Shown: positions 18,631 through 27,163 of the stretch, piece by piece
How positions within the stretch are numbered: the first letter of the stretch is position 1
How the letters are laid out: every line of letters starts with the position of its first letter
Source of the DNA: Saccharothrix sp. NRRL B-16348
Lineage (GTDB): Bacteria > Actinomycetota > Actinomycetes > Mycobacteriales > Pseudonocardiaceae
Assembly: GCF_001280085.1 (NCBI RefSeq)
Contig: NZ_LGED01000217.1
Location: forward strand, 1 to 64,000
DNA length: 64,000 nt
Direction of reading: 5' to 3'
Made by a program: the position numbers and the translations under genes
The notes under the pieces: model-generated
What the model was told of the DNA's origin: nothing
Databases searched by the model: none
The model's input: only the letters and a program-made list of their open reading frames with translations

Positions 18631-19464
18631 GTGCGCATCGGGGTGTTCTACGACGGGACGTGGTTCGCTTACCTGAGCGACTTCTACGCCACCGCGCATC
18701 CGCGTTCGGCGCGGATCTCGCTGAGCGGCCTGCACGACGCCGTGCGCTGGTACCTCCACACCAAGACGGGCACCGCCCTCGACGACTGCGTGGTGCACGA
18801 GGCGCACTACGTGCGCGGGCGCATCGAGACTCCGGCGGCGTCGTTCGACGCGGCCTTGGCCGCCGCCGGGGTCATCCGGCACGACCTGCCGCTGCACGGC
18901 GGCAAGGAGAAGGGCGTCGACGTCCACTTCGCACTGGAGGCGTGGGAGCTCGCGACGAGCGTGCCGTTGCAGTGGGTCGTGCTGATCACCGGTGACGCCG
19001 ACTTCACGCCGCTGGCCACCCGGCTGACGGGTCGCGGCATCGGGGTGGTGGTGCCGGTCGCGGACGACCGGTCGGCCCCTGAGCCGCAGCCCGCCTGGAC
19101 ACCGCGCACGGCGGCGCCGCTGAGGGCCGCGGCGACCCTGACGCCCGTGTTCGACGACCTGTTCGCGCCCGCCGACCGCCTCGGCTACCCGTTGAGCCGA
19201 CCGTTCGTGCGGTCCAACGAGGTCGTGGCCTCGCCCGCCGGCGCGCCGCGCGGCCGCCGGCGCGGCACCGTGACCGGGTGGAAGCCCGGGCAGCCGCACG
19301 GTTTCATCACCGACAGCCGCGGCGCCTCGTGGTACGCCTCCCGCGACGACCTGCCCACCGGCCTCGCCATGCTGCCCATCGGCACACCGGTGTCGTTCAC
19401 CGGATCGCCGGTGCCGTCGCCCGGCCGGAAGTACCCCCGGGCGGAGTCGATCCGGTTCGAGTGA
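18631..19464 (+). CDS. NYN-domain protein with C-terminal cold-shock-like domain
   Basis: 277 residues. The N-terminal about 160 residues form an NYN (PIN-like nuclease) domain: the DGTW start, KGVDVHF, and GDADFTPLA supply the usual acidic metal ligands. The C-terminal about 65 residues (RGTVTGWKPGQPHGFITD, then GTPVSFTGSP) resemble an OB-fold cold-shock domain with the KGYGFI-like core changed to QPHGFI. The combination suggests an RNA-directed nuclease with an RNA-binding tail. GTG start after AGGGGAG. Monocistronic. Confidence 0.8.
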   Translation: MRIGVFYDGTWFAYLSDFYATAHPRSARISLSGLHDAVRWYLHTKTGTALDDCVVHEAHYVRGRIETPAASFDAALAAAGVIRHDLPLHGGKEKGVDVHFALEAWELATSVPLQWVVLITGDADFTPLATRLTGRGIGVVVPVADDRSAPEPQPAWTPRTAAPLRAAATLTPVFDDLFAPADRLGYPLSRPFVRSNEVVASPAGAPRGRRRGTVTGWKPGQPHGFITDSRGASWYASRDDLPTGLAMLPIGTPVSFTGSPVPSPGRKYPRAESIRFE

Positions 19465-19466
19465 GA

Positions 19467-19506
19467 CCACCGGTGCGCGGACGCCGGCACGTCCGCGCAC
19501 CGGTGG
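19467..19506. terminator. Bidirectional hairpin terminator
   Basis: A perfect 17-bp stem (19467-19483 and 19490-19506) with a 6-base loop CCGGCA, between the stops of the convergent NYN and mannanase genes. Confidence 0.88.
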
Positions 19507-19512
19507 AGCCGG

Positions 19513-20844
19513 TCAGCTCGCGGTGCAGGACGCCGTCGGGGCGTTGTTCGCGCTGCCCGACGAGCCCGTGAACCCGAACGAGGCGCTGGCGCCCGCGCCG
19601 AGGTTGCCGTTGTAGCTCGCGTTGCGGGCGGTGACGGTCGATCCGCTGCTGGTGACGGAGGCGTTCCAGGCGTGGTTGACGGTCTGCCCGTCGGCGAACG
19701 TCCAGGTGACGGTCCAGCCCTTGATCGCCGACGTGCCCGCCGTGACCCTGACCTCGCCCTGGAAGCCGCCCGGCCACTGGTTGGTGACCGTGTACCTGGC
19801 GGTGCAGGCGAGCCCGCCGCCGGGCGTGGTGGTGGTCGTGGTGGTGGTGGTCGTGCTCGTCGGCTGGGTGCCGCCGAAGATGGAGGCTTCCTTTGCGGTG
19901 GCCTTGATGCCGTTGGCGCCGTTGAAGATGCGCTCACCCCAGGTGGTGAGCCGGGCCGGGTCGAACTCGGTGGCCATGTCCAGGATCGGGTCGGAGTTGC
20001 CGCTCCACGACCAGGCCAGGTAGCCCAGGCCCCGCTTCTCCGACTCGCTCAGGATCGTGTCGTGGTCCACCTCGCCGGAGGCGAACTTCCAGCCGAATTC
20101 GCCGATGACCAGCGGCCAGCCCTTGGCCTGGACGCGGTCGAGGTAGTCGGTGATGGTGGCGGCGGTGTTGTACACCGAGTACATGTGGATGGACAGCACG
20201 GTGTTGCGCGCGCTGTCGGCGTCGAGCACCGCCTGGGCGTTGTCCCGCATCACGTGCTGCCAGTCCTGGCCCCAGTTCGGCGCATCGACCATGAGCAGGT
20301 GCTGGAAGCCGTTGGCGCGCAGCTTCTTGATCGCGCCGGCGGTCGCGCCGGTCCACTGGGCGGCGTCGACGTTCCCGATCGGCTCGTTGCCGATGTTGAT
20401 GACGACGTAGTCCTCTTGGCCCACCAGGGCGTTCTTCTGGCTGATCCAGTAGTCCGCGGCCTCGTCCAGCGACGCCGCGGCGGCTTCCTCGCCGTACCCG
20501 GTGGTGTCGTGCACCTCCAGCACGCAGATCATCCGGTTCCGCTTGCACAGGTCGATCACGGCCGGCACGTCGTTGGACGGACCCCAGCGCTTGCCGGTGC
20601 CGAGCACGACCCGGACCGTGTTGGCGCCCAACGCCTTCACGTCGGCGAACGAGTCGGTCCGACCGGTGTACCAGACGTGCGGGTGGTTGACGCCGCGCAT
20701 CACGAACGGCTGCCCGTTGGCCTCGACGATCTTCGTGCCGCTGACGTGCAGGCCCACCGCGGCCTGCGCCTGCGGCAACACCGTCAGCCCGAAGCCCGCG
20801 ACGACGAGCAGCGCGGCTGCGATCATGGCGATTCTGCTTCTCAT
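19513..20844 (-). CDS. Secreted GH5 (GH5_8-like) beta-mannanase with CBM2
   Basis: 443 residues. Signal peptide about 1-28 (cleavage after AQA). The GH5 TIM barrel is about 29-315, with acid/base Glu in NIGNEPIG and nucleophile Glu in VIGEFGW. HPHVWYTGR and the overall pattern match bacterial endo-beta-1,4-mannanases (subfamily 8). A poly-Thr linker leads to a C-terminal CBM2 with flanking Cys. ATG at 20844 is chosen for the signal peptide; an in-frame ATG at 20862 is possible. A perfect CebR-type palindrome lies 50 bp upstream, so the gene is probably repressed without cello- or manno-oligosaccharide. Confidence 0.9.
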   Translation of the reverse strand: MRSRIAMIAAALLVVAGFGLTVLPQAQAAVGLHVSGTKIVEANGQPFVMRGVNHPHVWYTGRTDSFADVKALGANTVRVVLGTGKRWGPSNDVPAVIDLCKRNRMICVLEVHDTTGYGEEAAAASLDEAADYWISQKNALVGQEDYVVINIGNEPIGNVDAAQWTGATAGAIKKLRANGFQHLLMVDAPNWGQDWQHVMRDNAQAVLDADSARNTVLSIHMYSVYNTAATITDYLDRVQAKGWPLVIGEFGWKFASGEVDHDTILSESEKRGLGYLAWSWSGNSDPILDMATEFDPARLTTWGERIFNGANGIKATAKEASIFGGTQPTSTTTTTTTTTTPGGGLACTARYTVTNQWPGGFQGEVRVTAGTSAIKGWTVTWTFADGQTVNHAWNASVTSSGSTVTARNASYNGNLGAGASASFGFTGSSGSANNAPTASCTAS

Positions 20845-20893
20845 GGCTCCTCGACACCTCATTGAGTCGACGTCCCTACCGCTCCGATGGATC

Positions 20894-20907
20894 TGGGAGC
20901 GCTCCCA
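20894..20907. promoter_or_regulatory. CebR-type operator (perfect 14-bp palindrome)
   Basis: TGGGAGCGCTCCCA is identical to the consensus operator of the streptomycete cellobiose-responsive repressor CebR. It lies 50 bp upstream of the mannanase start, facing away from the ROK regulator gene. Confidence 0.85.
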
Positions 20908-21055
20908 GCAAAGTTCGCGCTCAGTGACGCCCAACTTGGCGCACGATTAGTTTCTGGGCGGAACTTATGCGCCCACGCTACGGTCAAGGGCGTCCGGCCG
21001 TCAAGATCCGAGTTGCGCAACATCGCGGTGGGTAATCATCCGATGGTTCGACGGC

Positions 21056-21084
21056 TGGGAGCGATCCCAGGTCGCCGCTATGTT
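21056..21084 (+). promoter_or_regulatory. Second CebR-like box and leaderless promoter of the ROK gene
   Basis: TGGGAGCGATCCCA (21056-21069) differs from the box at 20894 by one base. It sits directly upstream of a TATGTT -10 hexamer (21079-21084), which ends 6 bases before the GTG start at 21091. Repressor bound here would block the promoter. Confidence 0.7.
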
Positions 21085-21090
21085 CAAGCG

Positions 21091-22257
21091 GTGATCTCCG
21101 ATGCCGCCACCCGCCTCATCGCCTCCTCCTGGCCGAAGCTGCCCGAGGCCGCGCGCGACGTCCTGCTGGAGGTGCTGATCCACGGCCCGCTGTCCCGGGC
21201 GGAGATCGCCGCCCGCCTGCGGCTGTCCCGGCCGACCCTCACTCGCGTCGCCAAGTCGTTGGTGGCGCAGGGTTTGCTGGTCGAGGGCGACACGAGACCG
21301 CGCGCCTCGGCCGGCCGCCCGTCGGAGATGCTGCACGTGCGCGGCGCGGCCCACCGCTTCCTCGGCGTGAAGCTGACCGCCGACCGGCTCTTCGCCGCCG
21401 TCACCGACCTGACCGCCACCCCCATCGCGACGGCCGAGGAGCCGCTGCGCTCCCGCGACCCGGACGAGGTGGTCGCCCAGATCGCCGACGTCGCGCGCCG
21501 GTTCCCGGGCGTCACCGGCATCGGCGTGACGCTGGGCGGGGTCGTGCTCGACGGCCTGGTGGCCCGCGACGAGTTCCTGCGCTGGACCGACGTGCCGCTC
21601 AAGGCGGCGGTGACCGGCGCGACCCGCGTGCCCACCGCGGTGGACAACGACGTGCAGGCGCTCACCGCCGCCGAGCACTGGTTCGGGCCCGGCGCCGGCC
21701 TGCGGTCGTTGGCGGTGATCACCGTCGGCGCGGGCGTCGGCACCGGGCTGATCGTGGGCGGCGGGCTCGTGGCGGGCTCGCACGGCCTGCCGCCCCACTT
21801 CAGCCACACCCTGGTCGACGCGAAGGGCCCGCAGTGCGGCTGCGGCCGGCGCGGCTGCATCTCCAGCTACCTCATGACGCACGTCGTGCTGCAGCGGCTG
21901 ACCGGCAACCCGAGCTACGCCGAGGCGCTGGACCGCGTCCGCGCCGGCGACCCGCAGGCCCGGCAGGTGTTCGACGAGGCCGGTTACGCGCTCGGCGTGC
22001 TCATCGGCACCGTCGCCAACGTCATCGACCCGCAGAAGGTGCTGCTCACCGGGGAAGGCCTGCCGCTGTACGAGGTGTCGTCCCCGTTGGTGCACGACGG
22101 GATCGAGGACACCTACGAGGACGACCCCGACCTGATCGAGCTGGACGTGCGGCCGTTCGACTTCAGCGAGTGGGCCAGGTCCGGCGCCGCGCTCGCGATC
22201 AAGGAGACGATCACCGGCGCCATCACCGAGTGGCCCCAGGGCAACCGCCGGCGCTGA
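21091..22257 (+). CDS. ROK-family transcriptional regulator
   Basis: 388 residues. A winged HTH occupies about 15-75 (SRAEIAARLRLSRPTLTRVAKSL), followed by a ROK sugar-kinase-like domain. The ROK zinc site CGCGRRGC is present. ROK repressors sense sugars or phosphosugars. It is divergent from the GH5 mannanase and shares an intergenic region with two CebR-type boxes, so it may control the mannanase and itself, or be a target of a CebR elsewhere. GTG at 21091 fits a leaderless transcript; longer in-frame extensions lack domain similarity. Confidence 0.87.
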   Translation: MISDAATRLIASSWPKLPEAARDVLLEVLIHGPLSRAEIAARLRLSRPTLTRVAKSLVAQGLLVEGDTRPRASAGRPSEMLHVRGAAHRFLGVKLTADRLFAAVTDLTATPIATAEEPLRSRDPDEVVAQIADVARRFPGVTGIGVTLGGVVLDGLVARDEFLRWTDVPLKAAVTGATRVPTAVDNDVQALTAAEHWFGPGAGLRSLAVITVGAGVGTGLIVGGGLVAGSHGLPPHFSHTLVDAKGPQCGCGRRGCISSYLMTHVVLQRLTGNPSYAEALDRVRAGDPQARQVFDEAGYALGVLIGTVANVIDPQKVLLTGEGLPLYEVSSPLVHDGIEDTYEDDPDLIELDVRPFDFSEWARSGAALAIKETITGAITEWPQGNRRR

Positions 22258-22330
22258 CCGCTGCCTCCGAAAGGGTCGGCCGGCAACCCTTCGAACGCGT
22301 CGAGCGTCGACGGGCACCCCATCGGAGGTG

Positions 22331-23128
22331 TCAGGCGTTGCTCAGCAACCCCTCGAACACCGCGCGCGCCTCACGGCCCGGCCTGATGCCCAGGTCCGCG
22401 TCCAGCACCCGCCACAGCCGGCGGTAGGTGTCGATCGCGCCCACGCGGTCGCCCAAGTGGGCCAACGCGCGCATCAGCAGCACCTGCAACGACTCCCGGG
22501 TCGGGTGGGCGGACGCGTGCGGCGCCAGGATGTCGGCCGCCTCCTCCCACGCGCCGAGCGCGACCTTCGCGGTCGCCAGGTGTTCCACGGCGGCGATCCG
22601 GCGTTCCCGCCACAACGCGGCCACCGCCGTCGCCGGACCCGACGGCACCAGCCCGACCAGCCCGTCGACCGGCCACCCCGACAACGCGGCGGTCAACGAC
22701 GTCACGGCGGCGTGCGGATCACCGCGTCGCAGGCAGTCCACGCCGCAGCGGAGCAGCCCGCCCGCGCTCAGCACGTCCACCGCCTCGGGTGGCACGTCCA
22801 GCCGGTAGCCGTGGCCGACGTGGACCAGCAGGCGCGACAGGCCCGCGTTCGCGGCGTCCAGGCAACGGCGCAGCCGTGACGCGTACAGCTGGAGGTTCTT
22901 GAGCGCGCTGCGCGGCGGCTCCCGTTCCCACAAGTAGTCCATCAGGCGTTCGGTGGACACGGCCGAACCCGCGTCCAACGCCAGCGCGGCCAACAACGTC
23001 CGCGACTTCACCCCGCCGGGCACGACCCCGGTCCTCTCCGGCCCGCTCACCGCGGGCCCGGCTAACAGCCTGATGTCGATTTCCCGCACACGCGACGTCG
23101 AACTAGTCGACACCCCGGATCTCCCCAC
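22331..23128 (-). CDS. SARP-family pathway regulator (wHTH-BTAD) of the thiopeptide cluster
   Basis: 265 residues. An OmpR-like winged helix covers about 15-105 (KSRTLLAALALDAGSAVST, then LKNLQLYASRLRR), followed by a BTAD all-helical domain (about 110-260). There are no ATPase or TPR extensions, so this is a small SARP. It is transcribed divergently from the thiopeptide precursor. The 306-bp gap contains heptamer direct repeats 11 bp apart, the classic SARP binding pattern. The annotated GTG at 23128 may be too early: an in-frame GTG at 23089 begins nearer the conserved DIRLL strand. Confidence 0.88.
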   Translation of the reverse strand: MGRSGVSTSSTSRVREIDIRLLAGPAVSGPERTGVVPGGVKSRTLLAALALDAGSAVSTERLMDYLWEREPPRSALKNLQLYASRLRRCLDAANAGLSRLLVHVGHGYRLDVPPEAVDVLSAGGLLRCGVDCLRRGDPHAAVTSLTAALSGWPVDGLVGLVPSGPATAVAALWRERRIAAVEHLATAKVALGAWEEAADILAPHASAHPTRESLQVLLMRALAHLGDRVGAIDTYRRLWRVLDADLGIRPGREARAVFEGLLSNA

Positions 23129-23221
23129 GTCGAACCCCTATCAGTCACCGCACACGGTAGGTCGTGCCCGCGGGTGCGCGACGGGAGGCCGACCCGCCTG
23201 ATCCACCGGCTGCCGCAACGC

Positions 23222-23239
23222 ATACCGGACGTATACCGG
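23222..23239. promoter_or_regulatory. Heptamer direct repeats, 11-bp period: candidate SARP binding site
   Basis: ATACCGG at 23222-23228 and again at 23233-23239, start-to-start distance exactly 11 bp, in the SARP/precursor intergenic region. SARP activators (ActII-ORF4, DnrI, AfsR type) bind such repeats next to the -10 box. No clear TANNNT hexamer follows on the + strand. Confidence 0.65.
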
Positions 23240-23286
23240 CAGGTGAAAGCGTGCGGCCCGACGCCCGTTCCGCGGAGAGGCGCCCG

Positions 23287-23430
23287 ATGACCTCGCCGGA
23301 TCCCGATTCGGAGTACCGCAACGCCACGCGCGCGGCGCTCCGGTCGGCGGGGCCGGGACCAGTCCCGAACGGGAGTCGACCGACGCGGCACGCCGACCGG
23401 CGCCGCCGCACCCCTCCAGAAAGGACGTGA
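23287..23430 (+). CDS. Possible 47-residue leader ORF before the precursor gene
   Basis: An ATG six bases after GGAGAGG opens a 47-codon frame (starts MTSPDPDSEYRN, Arg-rich end) that stops at 23428-23430, four bases before the precursor ATG and inside its ribosome-binding region (AAAGGA). It could be a translated leader that couples ribosomes to the precursor, or chance. No family was recognised. It is included because of its good ribosome-binding site and position. Confidence 0.35.
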   Translation: MTSPDPDSEYRNATRAALRSAGPGPVPNGSRPTRHADRRRRTPPERT

Positions 23431-23434
23431 CCCG

Positions 23435-23605
23435 ATGGACCTGACCTTCGACGACTCGGAACTCGACCTCGGCGACCTGGCCGTCACCGCGATGCGCGAC
23501 GCCGTCGCGCTGCCGGAGACCGGCGCCTCGGCGGCGGCGTGCTCGTGCAGCAGCACCTCGTGCTGCTGCTGTCAGCAGCCGCAGCTGCCGACGCTGCCGG
23601 TGTAG
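23435..23605 (+). CDS. Thiopeptide precursor peptide (lactazole-like)
   Basis: A 56-residue peptide. The acidic leader (about 1-31: MDLTFDDSELDLGDL, then ALPETGA) is typical of thiopeptide leaders bound by an RRE. The candidate core starts at Ser32 and reads SAAACSCSSTS then CCCC, followed by QQPQLPTLPV. Ser32 and Ser42 are core positions 1 and 11, the pair that forms the central pyridine in 29-membered thiopeptides such as thiomuracin and GE2270. Cys36 and Cys38 would become ring azoles and Cys43 the pyridine-attached thiazole. The low ring azole content and Gln-Pro tail recall lactazole. Start supported by AAAGGA. Confidence 0.88.
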   Translation: MDLTFDDSELDLGDLAVTAMRDAVALPETGASAAACSCSSTSCCCCQQPQLPTLPV

Positions 23606-23675
23606 GGCCGAGTCGAGCCGGAGCCGGGGGCGTCCGCGCGCGGGCGCTCCCGGCCCACACCACGGGGAGCACCGG

Positions 23676-26090
23676 ATGGCCACTGACCGCACCACCACCG
23701 AACTCGCGCCGTACGCGTTGGTCCGAGTGGCCGCGCTGCCGCACCCCCGGCCGGTCCCGTCGGACTTCCGGGCGGGCCTGGCGGCGGTCGTCGCGGCCGA
23801 GACCCGGATCGCCGCGCTGGCACCGGACCTCGCCGACGCCCTGCACGACAGCGCCGACGGCCACTCCCCCGCGTTCCACCGCGCGGTGGTGCTGCCGTTG
23901 CGCCGCGACGTGCACAACGGCCGCGTCCCGCGTCCGGCGGAGTGGGGCACGTTGCCCGAACGGGTGCCGCTGCTGGCGCGGTGGCTGGCGGCGCACGAGG
24001 AGCTGGCACGGGCGGTGGACGCGGCGCTGGCGGCGTGGCCGCACGACCTGGCCGCGTCACGCGCGTGGCTCGCCGAGGTGTGCGCGACCGACGCGCTGCG
24101 CCGCGCGAGCGTGCTGACCGGCCCGGACCTGTTGCACGGCCTGGACCGCACGGCGCGGGGCCGTGGCGAGCCCGACCGCAAGGCGCGCAAGGCGGAGCCG
24201 ACCGTGCTGCGCTACGCGTTGCGCGCGACGTCCAAGACCAGCCCGCTGTCCTGGTACACGCACGTCGGCTGGGGCGTGTGGGGTGAAGGGCCGTGGCCGG
24301 CGGCGGAGCCGGTGTCGCACCCGGCCGTGCACCGACTGCTCGTGACGAGGTTGGTCGACGCGCTGGGCCCGAGGCTGCCGCACCGGCTCGCGCCGGCGTT
24401 GCGGGAACGCGACGGGCGCCTGCTGTTCCGCCGGGACATCCCCGCCGACGGTGTCGGGCGCGCGGCGGTGGTGCGGGAGGAAGAGGTGGACATCGCGGCG
24501 ACCCGACCGCTGCGGTTCGTGGCCGAGGTCGTGCGCGAGGCCGGGCCGGCCGGGTTGCCCCTGGACCGGATCGCCGCGGCGCTGGCGGCGAAGCTGACCA
24601 CGCCGGACGCGGACCGCACGGCCCGCGGGTTCGTGGCGAAGACCCTGGACCTGGGCCTGCTGGTGCCGGTGTCCCCGATCGACCCGCAGGACCCTGACGC
24701 GGTGGGCTCGCTGGCCTCCTGGCTGGCGCCGGCCGACGGCGACACCGCCCGCCGGCTGACCGCGCTGGCCGCCACCACCGCCGCGTTCGCCACCGCCGGG
24801 CCGCCGGACCGCGCGGCCGTGCTCGCGGAGCTCTCCGCCGGCTGGCGCGACCTGGGCGAGCGGGTCGGTGCCGACCTGACCGGCGTGACGCCGGTGGTCG
24901 AGGACGTGGTGCTGCCCGAGCCGGTGCCCGTGCCGCCGGGCGCCACGCCCGCGTTGACCCGCCTGACCCCGCTGCTGGTGGCGTTCGACCAGCACGTGCT
25001 GCTGCGCCGGCTGATCCGGACCAGGTTCGTCGAGCGGTTCGGCGAGGGCGGTGTGGCGTCCCTGGCGGACTGCTCCGCGCCGCTGTCGCGGGCCTGGCAG
25101 GACTCCATGGTCCCCGACGCCGTGGACGACCCCGACGTCCGCGCGGTCGTCGAGACCCGCGACAAGCTGGCCGGGCAGGTGCACGACGGCGTGGTCACCG
25201 ACGACGTGCTGGCCTCCGCCGCCGACCTGCTGCCCGCGTGGGCGACCCGGCGCACCGGCTCGTACGGCTTCTTCGCCCAGCCGACCCACGACGGCCGGCT
25301 CGTGGTCAACCGCGTCTACGCCGGGTTCGGCAAGTTCACCAGCCGCTTCCTCGACCTGCTGCCCGGCGCGCGCGACGCGGTGACCCGCCAGGTGCGCCGC
25401 CACACCACCGACCCCGTGCAGTTCCGGCCGGTGCGGGGCTTCAACGCCAACCTGCACCCGATGCTCGACGCGCGCGAGGTCGGCGAGGACGCCCGGTGGG
25501 CCGATCTCGTGGCGGACGAGCTGGACGTGCGGCACGACCCCGTGGCCGACGAGGTCCGGGTGACGCACCGCGGTGTCCCGCTCGACGTGCTGTACCTGGG
25601 CTTCCTGATCCCGGTGGCCCTGCCGGACCGGCAGGTGGCGCTGTACTCGGACCTCACCTCCGGGTGGGTCGACCTCGACGGGCTGCGCGCGGCCACCACG
25701 GACGACGGCGTGACGGTCCGCGGCCGGCTGACGTACGGGGACGTCGTGCTGGCGCGCCGTTCCTGGGACTTCGCCGTCCCGCCGGTGATCGGCGCGGAGG
25801 AACGGGCCGCGCTCGACGTGGCCCGGTTGCGCGCCCGGCACGGGTTGCCGGAGCACGTCTTCGTCGGACCGGACCGGGCGCCGATGTCGGCCGACGCCTA
25901 CCGGCACGCGCTCACGGCGGGCAAACCGCAGTACGCCGACCTGGGCGACCCGCTGCACCTGCGCTGCCTGCCGCGCCTGCTGGCGCGGTTCCCGGACGGC
26001 GTGCGGCTGGCCGAGGCGCTGCCCGTGCCCGGCGTCGGCGGCGACCGGGTGGTCGAACTGATCGCGGAAACGTACTGGAGGGCCTCGTGA
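23676..26090 (+). CDS. Thiopeptide LanB large subunit: glutamyl-tRNA-dependent Ser/Thr glutamylation (LazB/TbtB-like)
   Basis: 804 residues of the lantibiotic dehydratase N-terminal family, without the C-terminal elimination domain, which is the split arrangement of thiopeptide and goadsporin systems. It would transfer Glu from glutamyl-tRNA to Ser/Thr side chains of the precursor. Family features seen: the early SFR-like SDFRAGL, LRATSKTSPLSWYTHVGWG, and the late FNANLHP/RDV-type region (RPVRGFNANLHP). ATG at 23676 follows GGGGAG, 70 bp after the precursor stop. It overlaps the next gene by 4 bp (GTGA). Confidence 0.9.
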   Translation: MATDRTTTELAPYALVRVAALPHPRPVPSDFRAGLAAVVAAETRIAALAPDLADALHDSADGHSPAFHRAVVLPLRRDVHNGRVPRPAEWGTLPERVPLLARWLAAHEELARAVDAALAAWPHDLAASRAWLAEVCATDALRRASVLTGPDLLHGLDRTARGRGEPDRKARKAEPTVLRYALRATSKTSPLSWYTHVGWGVWGEGPWPAAEPVSHPAVHRLLVTRLVDALGPRLPHRLAPALRERDGRLLFRRDIPADGVGRAAVVREEEVDIAATRPLRFVAEVVREAGPAGLPLDRIAAALAAKLTTPDADRTARGFVAKTLDLGLLVPVSPIDPQDPDAVGSLASWLAPADGDTARRLTALAATTAAFATAGPPDRAAVLAELSAGWRDLGERVGADLTGVTPVVEDVVLPEPVPVPPGATPALTRLTPLLVAFDQHVLLRRLIRTRFVERFGEGGVASLADCSAPLSRAWQDSMVPDAVDDPDVRAVVETRDKLAGQVHDGVVTDDVLASAADLLPAWATRRTGSYGFFAQPTHDGRLVVNRVYAGFGKFTSRFLDLLPGARDAVTRQVRRHTTDPVQFRPVRGFNANLHPMLDAREVGEDARWADLVADELDVRHDPVADEVRVTHRGVPLDVLYLGFLIPVALPDRQVALYSDLTSGWVDLDGLRAATTDDGVTVRGRLTYGDVVLARRSWDFAVPPVIGAEERAALDVARLRARHGLPEHVFVGPDRAPMSADAYRHALTAGKPQYADLGDPLHLRCLPRLLARFPDGVRLAEALPVPGVGGDRVVELIAETYWRAS

Positions 26091-27163
26091 CCGACGTCGT
26101 CTGCTACTACCACAACCCGGTGAAGGCGCCGTTGCTCCGCGAAGCCGTGCTGCCCGCGCTCGCGGAGGCGGAGCGCTCCGGCGCGACCGGGCACGTCGAG
26201 CGGCACTGGTTGCACGGGCCGCACGTGCGCGTGCGGCTGGATGGGCCGGACGAGGCCGCCGAACTGGTCGCGTCACGGCTGCGCGCCCACCTCGCCACCC
26301 GGCCGTCCACAGTGGACTTGGATCACGCGGTGCTGCTCGCGCAGGCCAAGCAGAACGGGATCGCGGAACTCGTGCCGCCGCCGTACGAGCCGATCCACCC
26401 GGACAACACCGTGGTCGTCGAACCGACGGACCTCACGGCCCTGCGCCAACTGCTGGTCACCGACGTGCTGGTCGACCTGCGCACCCGGTGCCTGCGGCTC
26501 GGCGTGCCCGCGATCCGCGACGCCGTCGCCGTGGACGGCACGAGCCAGTCGCGCGTGCGGCTGGCCATGGTCGCGATGACGGCGCACGCGAGCCGGTTCC
26601 CGGCGGGCCTGGTCAACGGCTACCACTCGTTCCTGTCGCACCTGGAGAGCTTCCTGTTGCACAGCGATCCCGGAGGCGTGCTGCGCGACCGGTTCGACGG
26701 CGTGTGGGAGCGCAACGCCGAGCAGGTCGTGGAGACCGTGCGCGGGGTGGCCGACGGCTCGGTCGCGACACCGTGGGTGGCGTGGACGGACGGCGCACGG
26801 GCGTTGGCCGAGGAGGTGTTCGACCGCGGCGAACTGCCCACCGCGTACTCGGCGCACCTCGGCGAGCGCGCGCTGGAACTGGGCGAGGACGAGGCGATCC
26901 GGCGCTGGCACCGCGACCACACCGACCGGATCAGCGACTACCACACCCGGTTGCGGGAGGTCGACTTCGACCACCCCGACTACCAGCGGCCCGTGACCGT
27001 CTACCGGTTCGGGACGAACATGCTCTACCAACTGCTGGCGGTGTGCGACGTGACGCCGGTCGAGCGGTACCTGGCGGCCGACCTGGTCGTGCGGGCCGTG
27101 CAGCGGATCACCGGGATCGACTGGTCCGACCACGTGGCACAGATGACGAAGGTGGCCCGATGA
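26087..27163 (+). CDS. SpaB_C-like thiopeptide protein, candidate pyridine synthase (LazC/TbtD-like)
   Basis: 358 residues related to the C-terminal domain of LanB (thiopeptide-type bacteriocin biosynthesis family): the N-terminal ERHWLHGPHVRVRL motif, and PPYEPIHPDN. The cluster has two such proteins. In lactazole the one encoded between the glutamylation enzyme and the Ocin-ThiF-like gene is the formal [4+2] cyclase, so this position favours the pyridine-forming role. An elimination role cannot be excluded by eye. The GTG start overlaps the stop of the LanB gene, and its stop overlaps the next gene (ATGA). Confidence 0.78.
   Translation: MTDVVCYYHNPVKAPLLREAVLPALAEAERSGATGHVERHWLHGPHVRVRLDGPDEAAELVASRLRAHLATRPSTVDLDHAVLLAQAKQNGIAELVPPPYEPIHPDNTVVVEPTDLTALRQLLVTDVLVDLRTRCLRLGVPAIRDAVAVDGTSQSRVRLAMVAMTAHASRFPAGLVNGYHSFLSHLESFLLHSDPGGVLRDRFDGVWERNAEQVVETVRGVADGSVATPWVAWTDGARALAEEVFDRGELPTAYSAHLGERALELGEDEAIRRWHRDHTDRISDYHTRLREVDFDHPDYQRPVTVYRFGTNMLYQLLAVCDVTPVERYLAADLVVRAVQRITGIDWSDHVAQMTKVAR

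Noticed and set aside
24057..26276. Long minus-strand frame opposite the LanB gene
   Set aside because: Composition-driven shadow; the opposite strand has clear LanB motifs and overlapping start/stop coupling.
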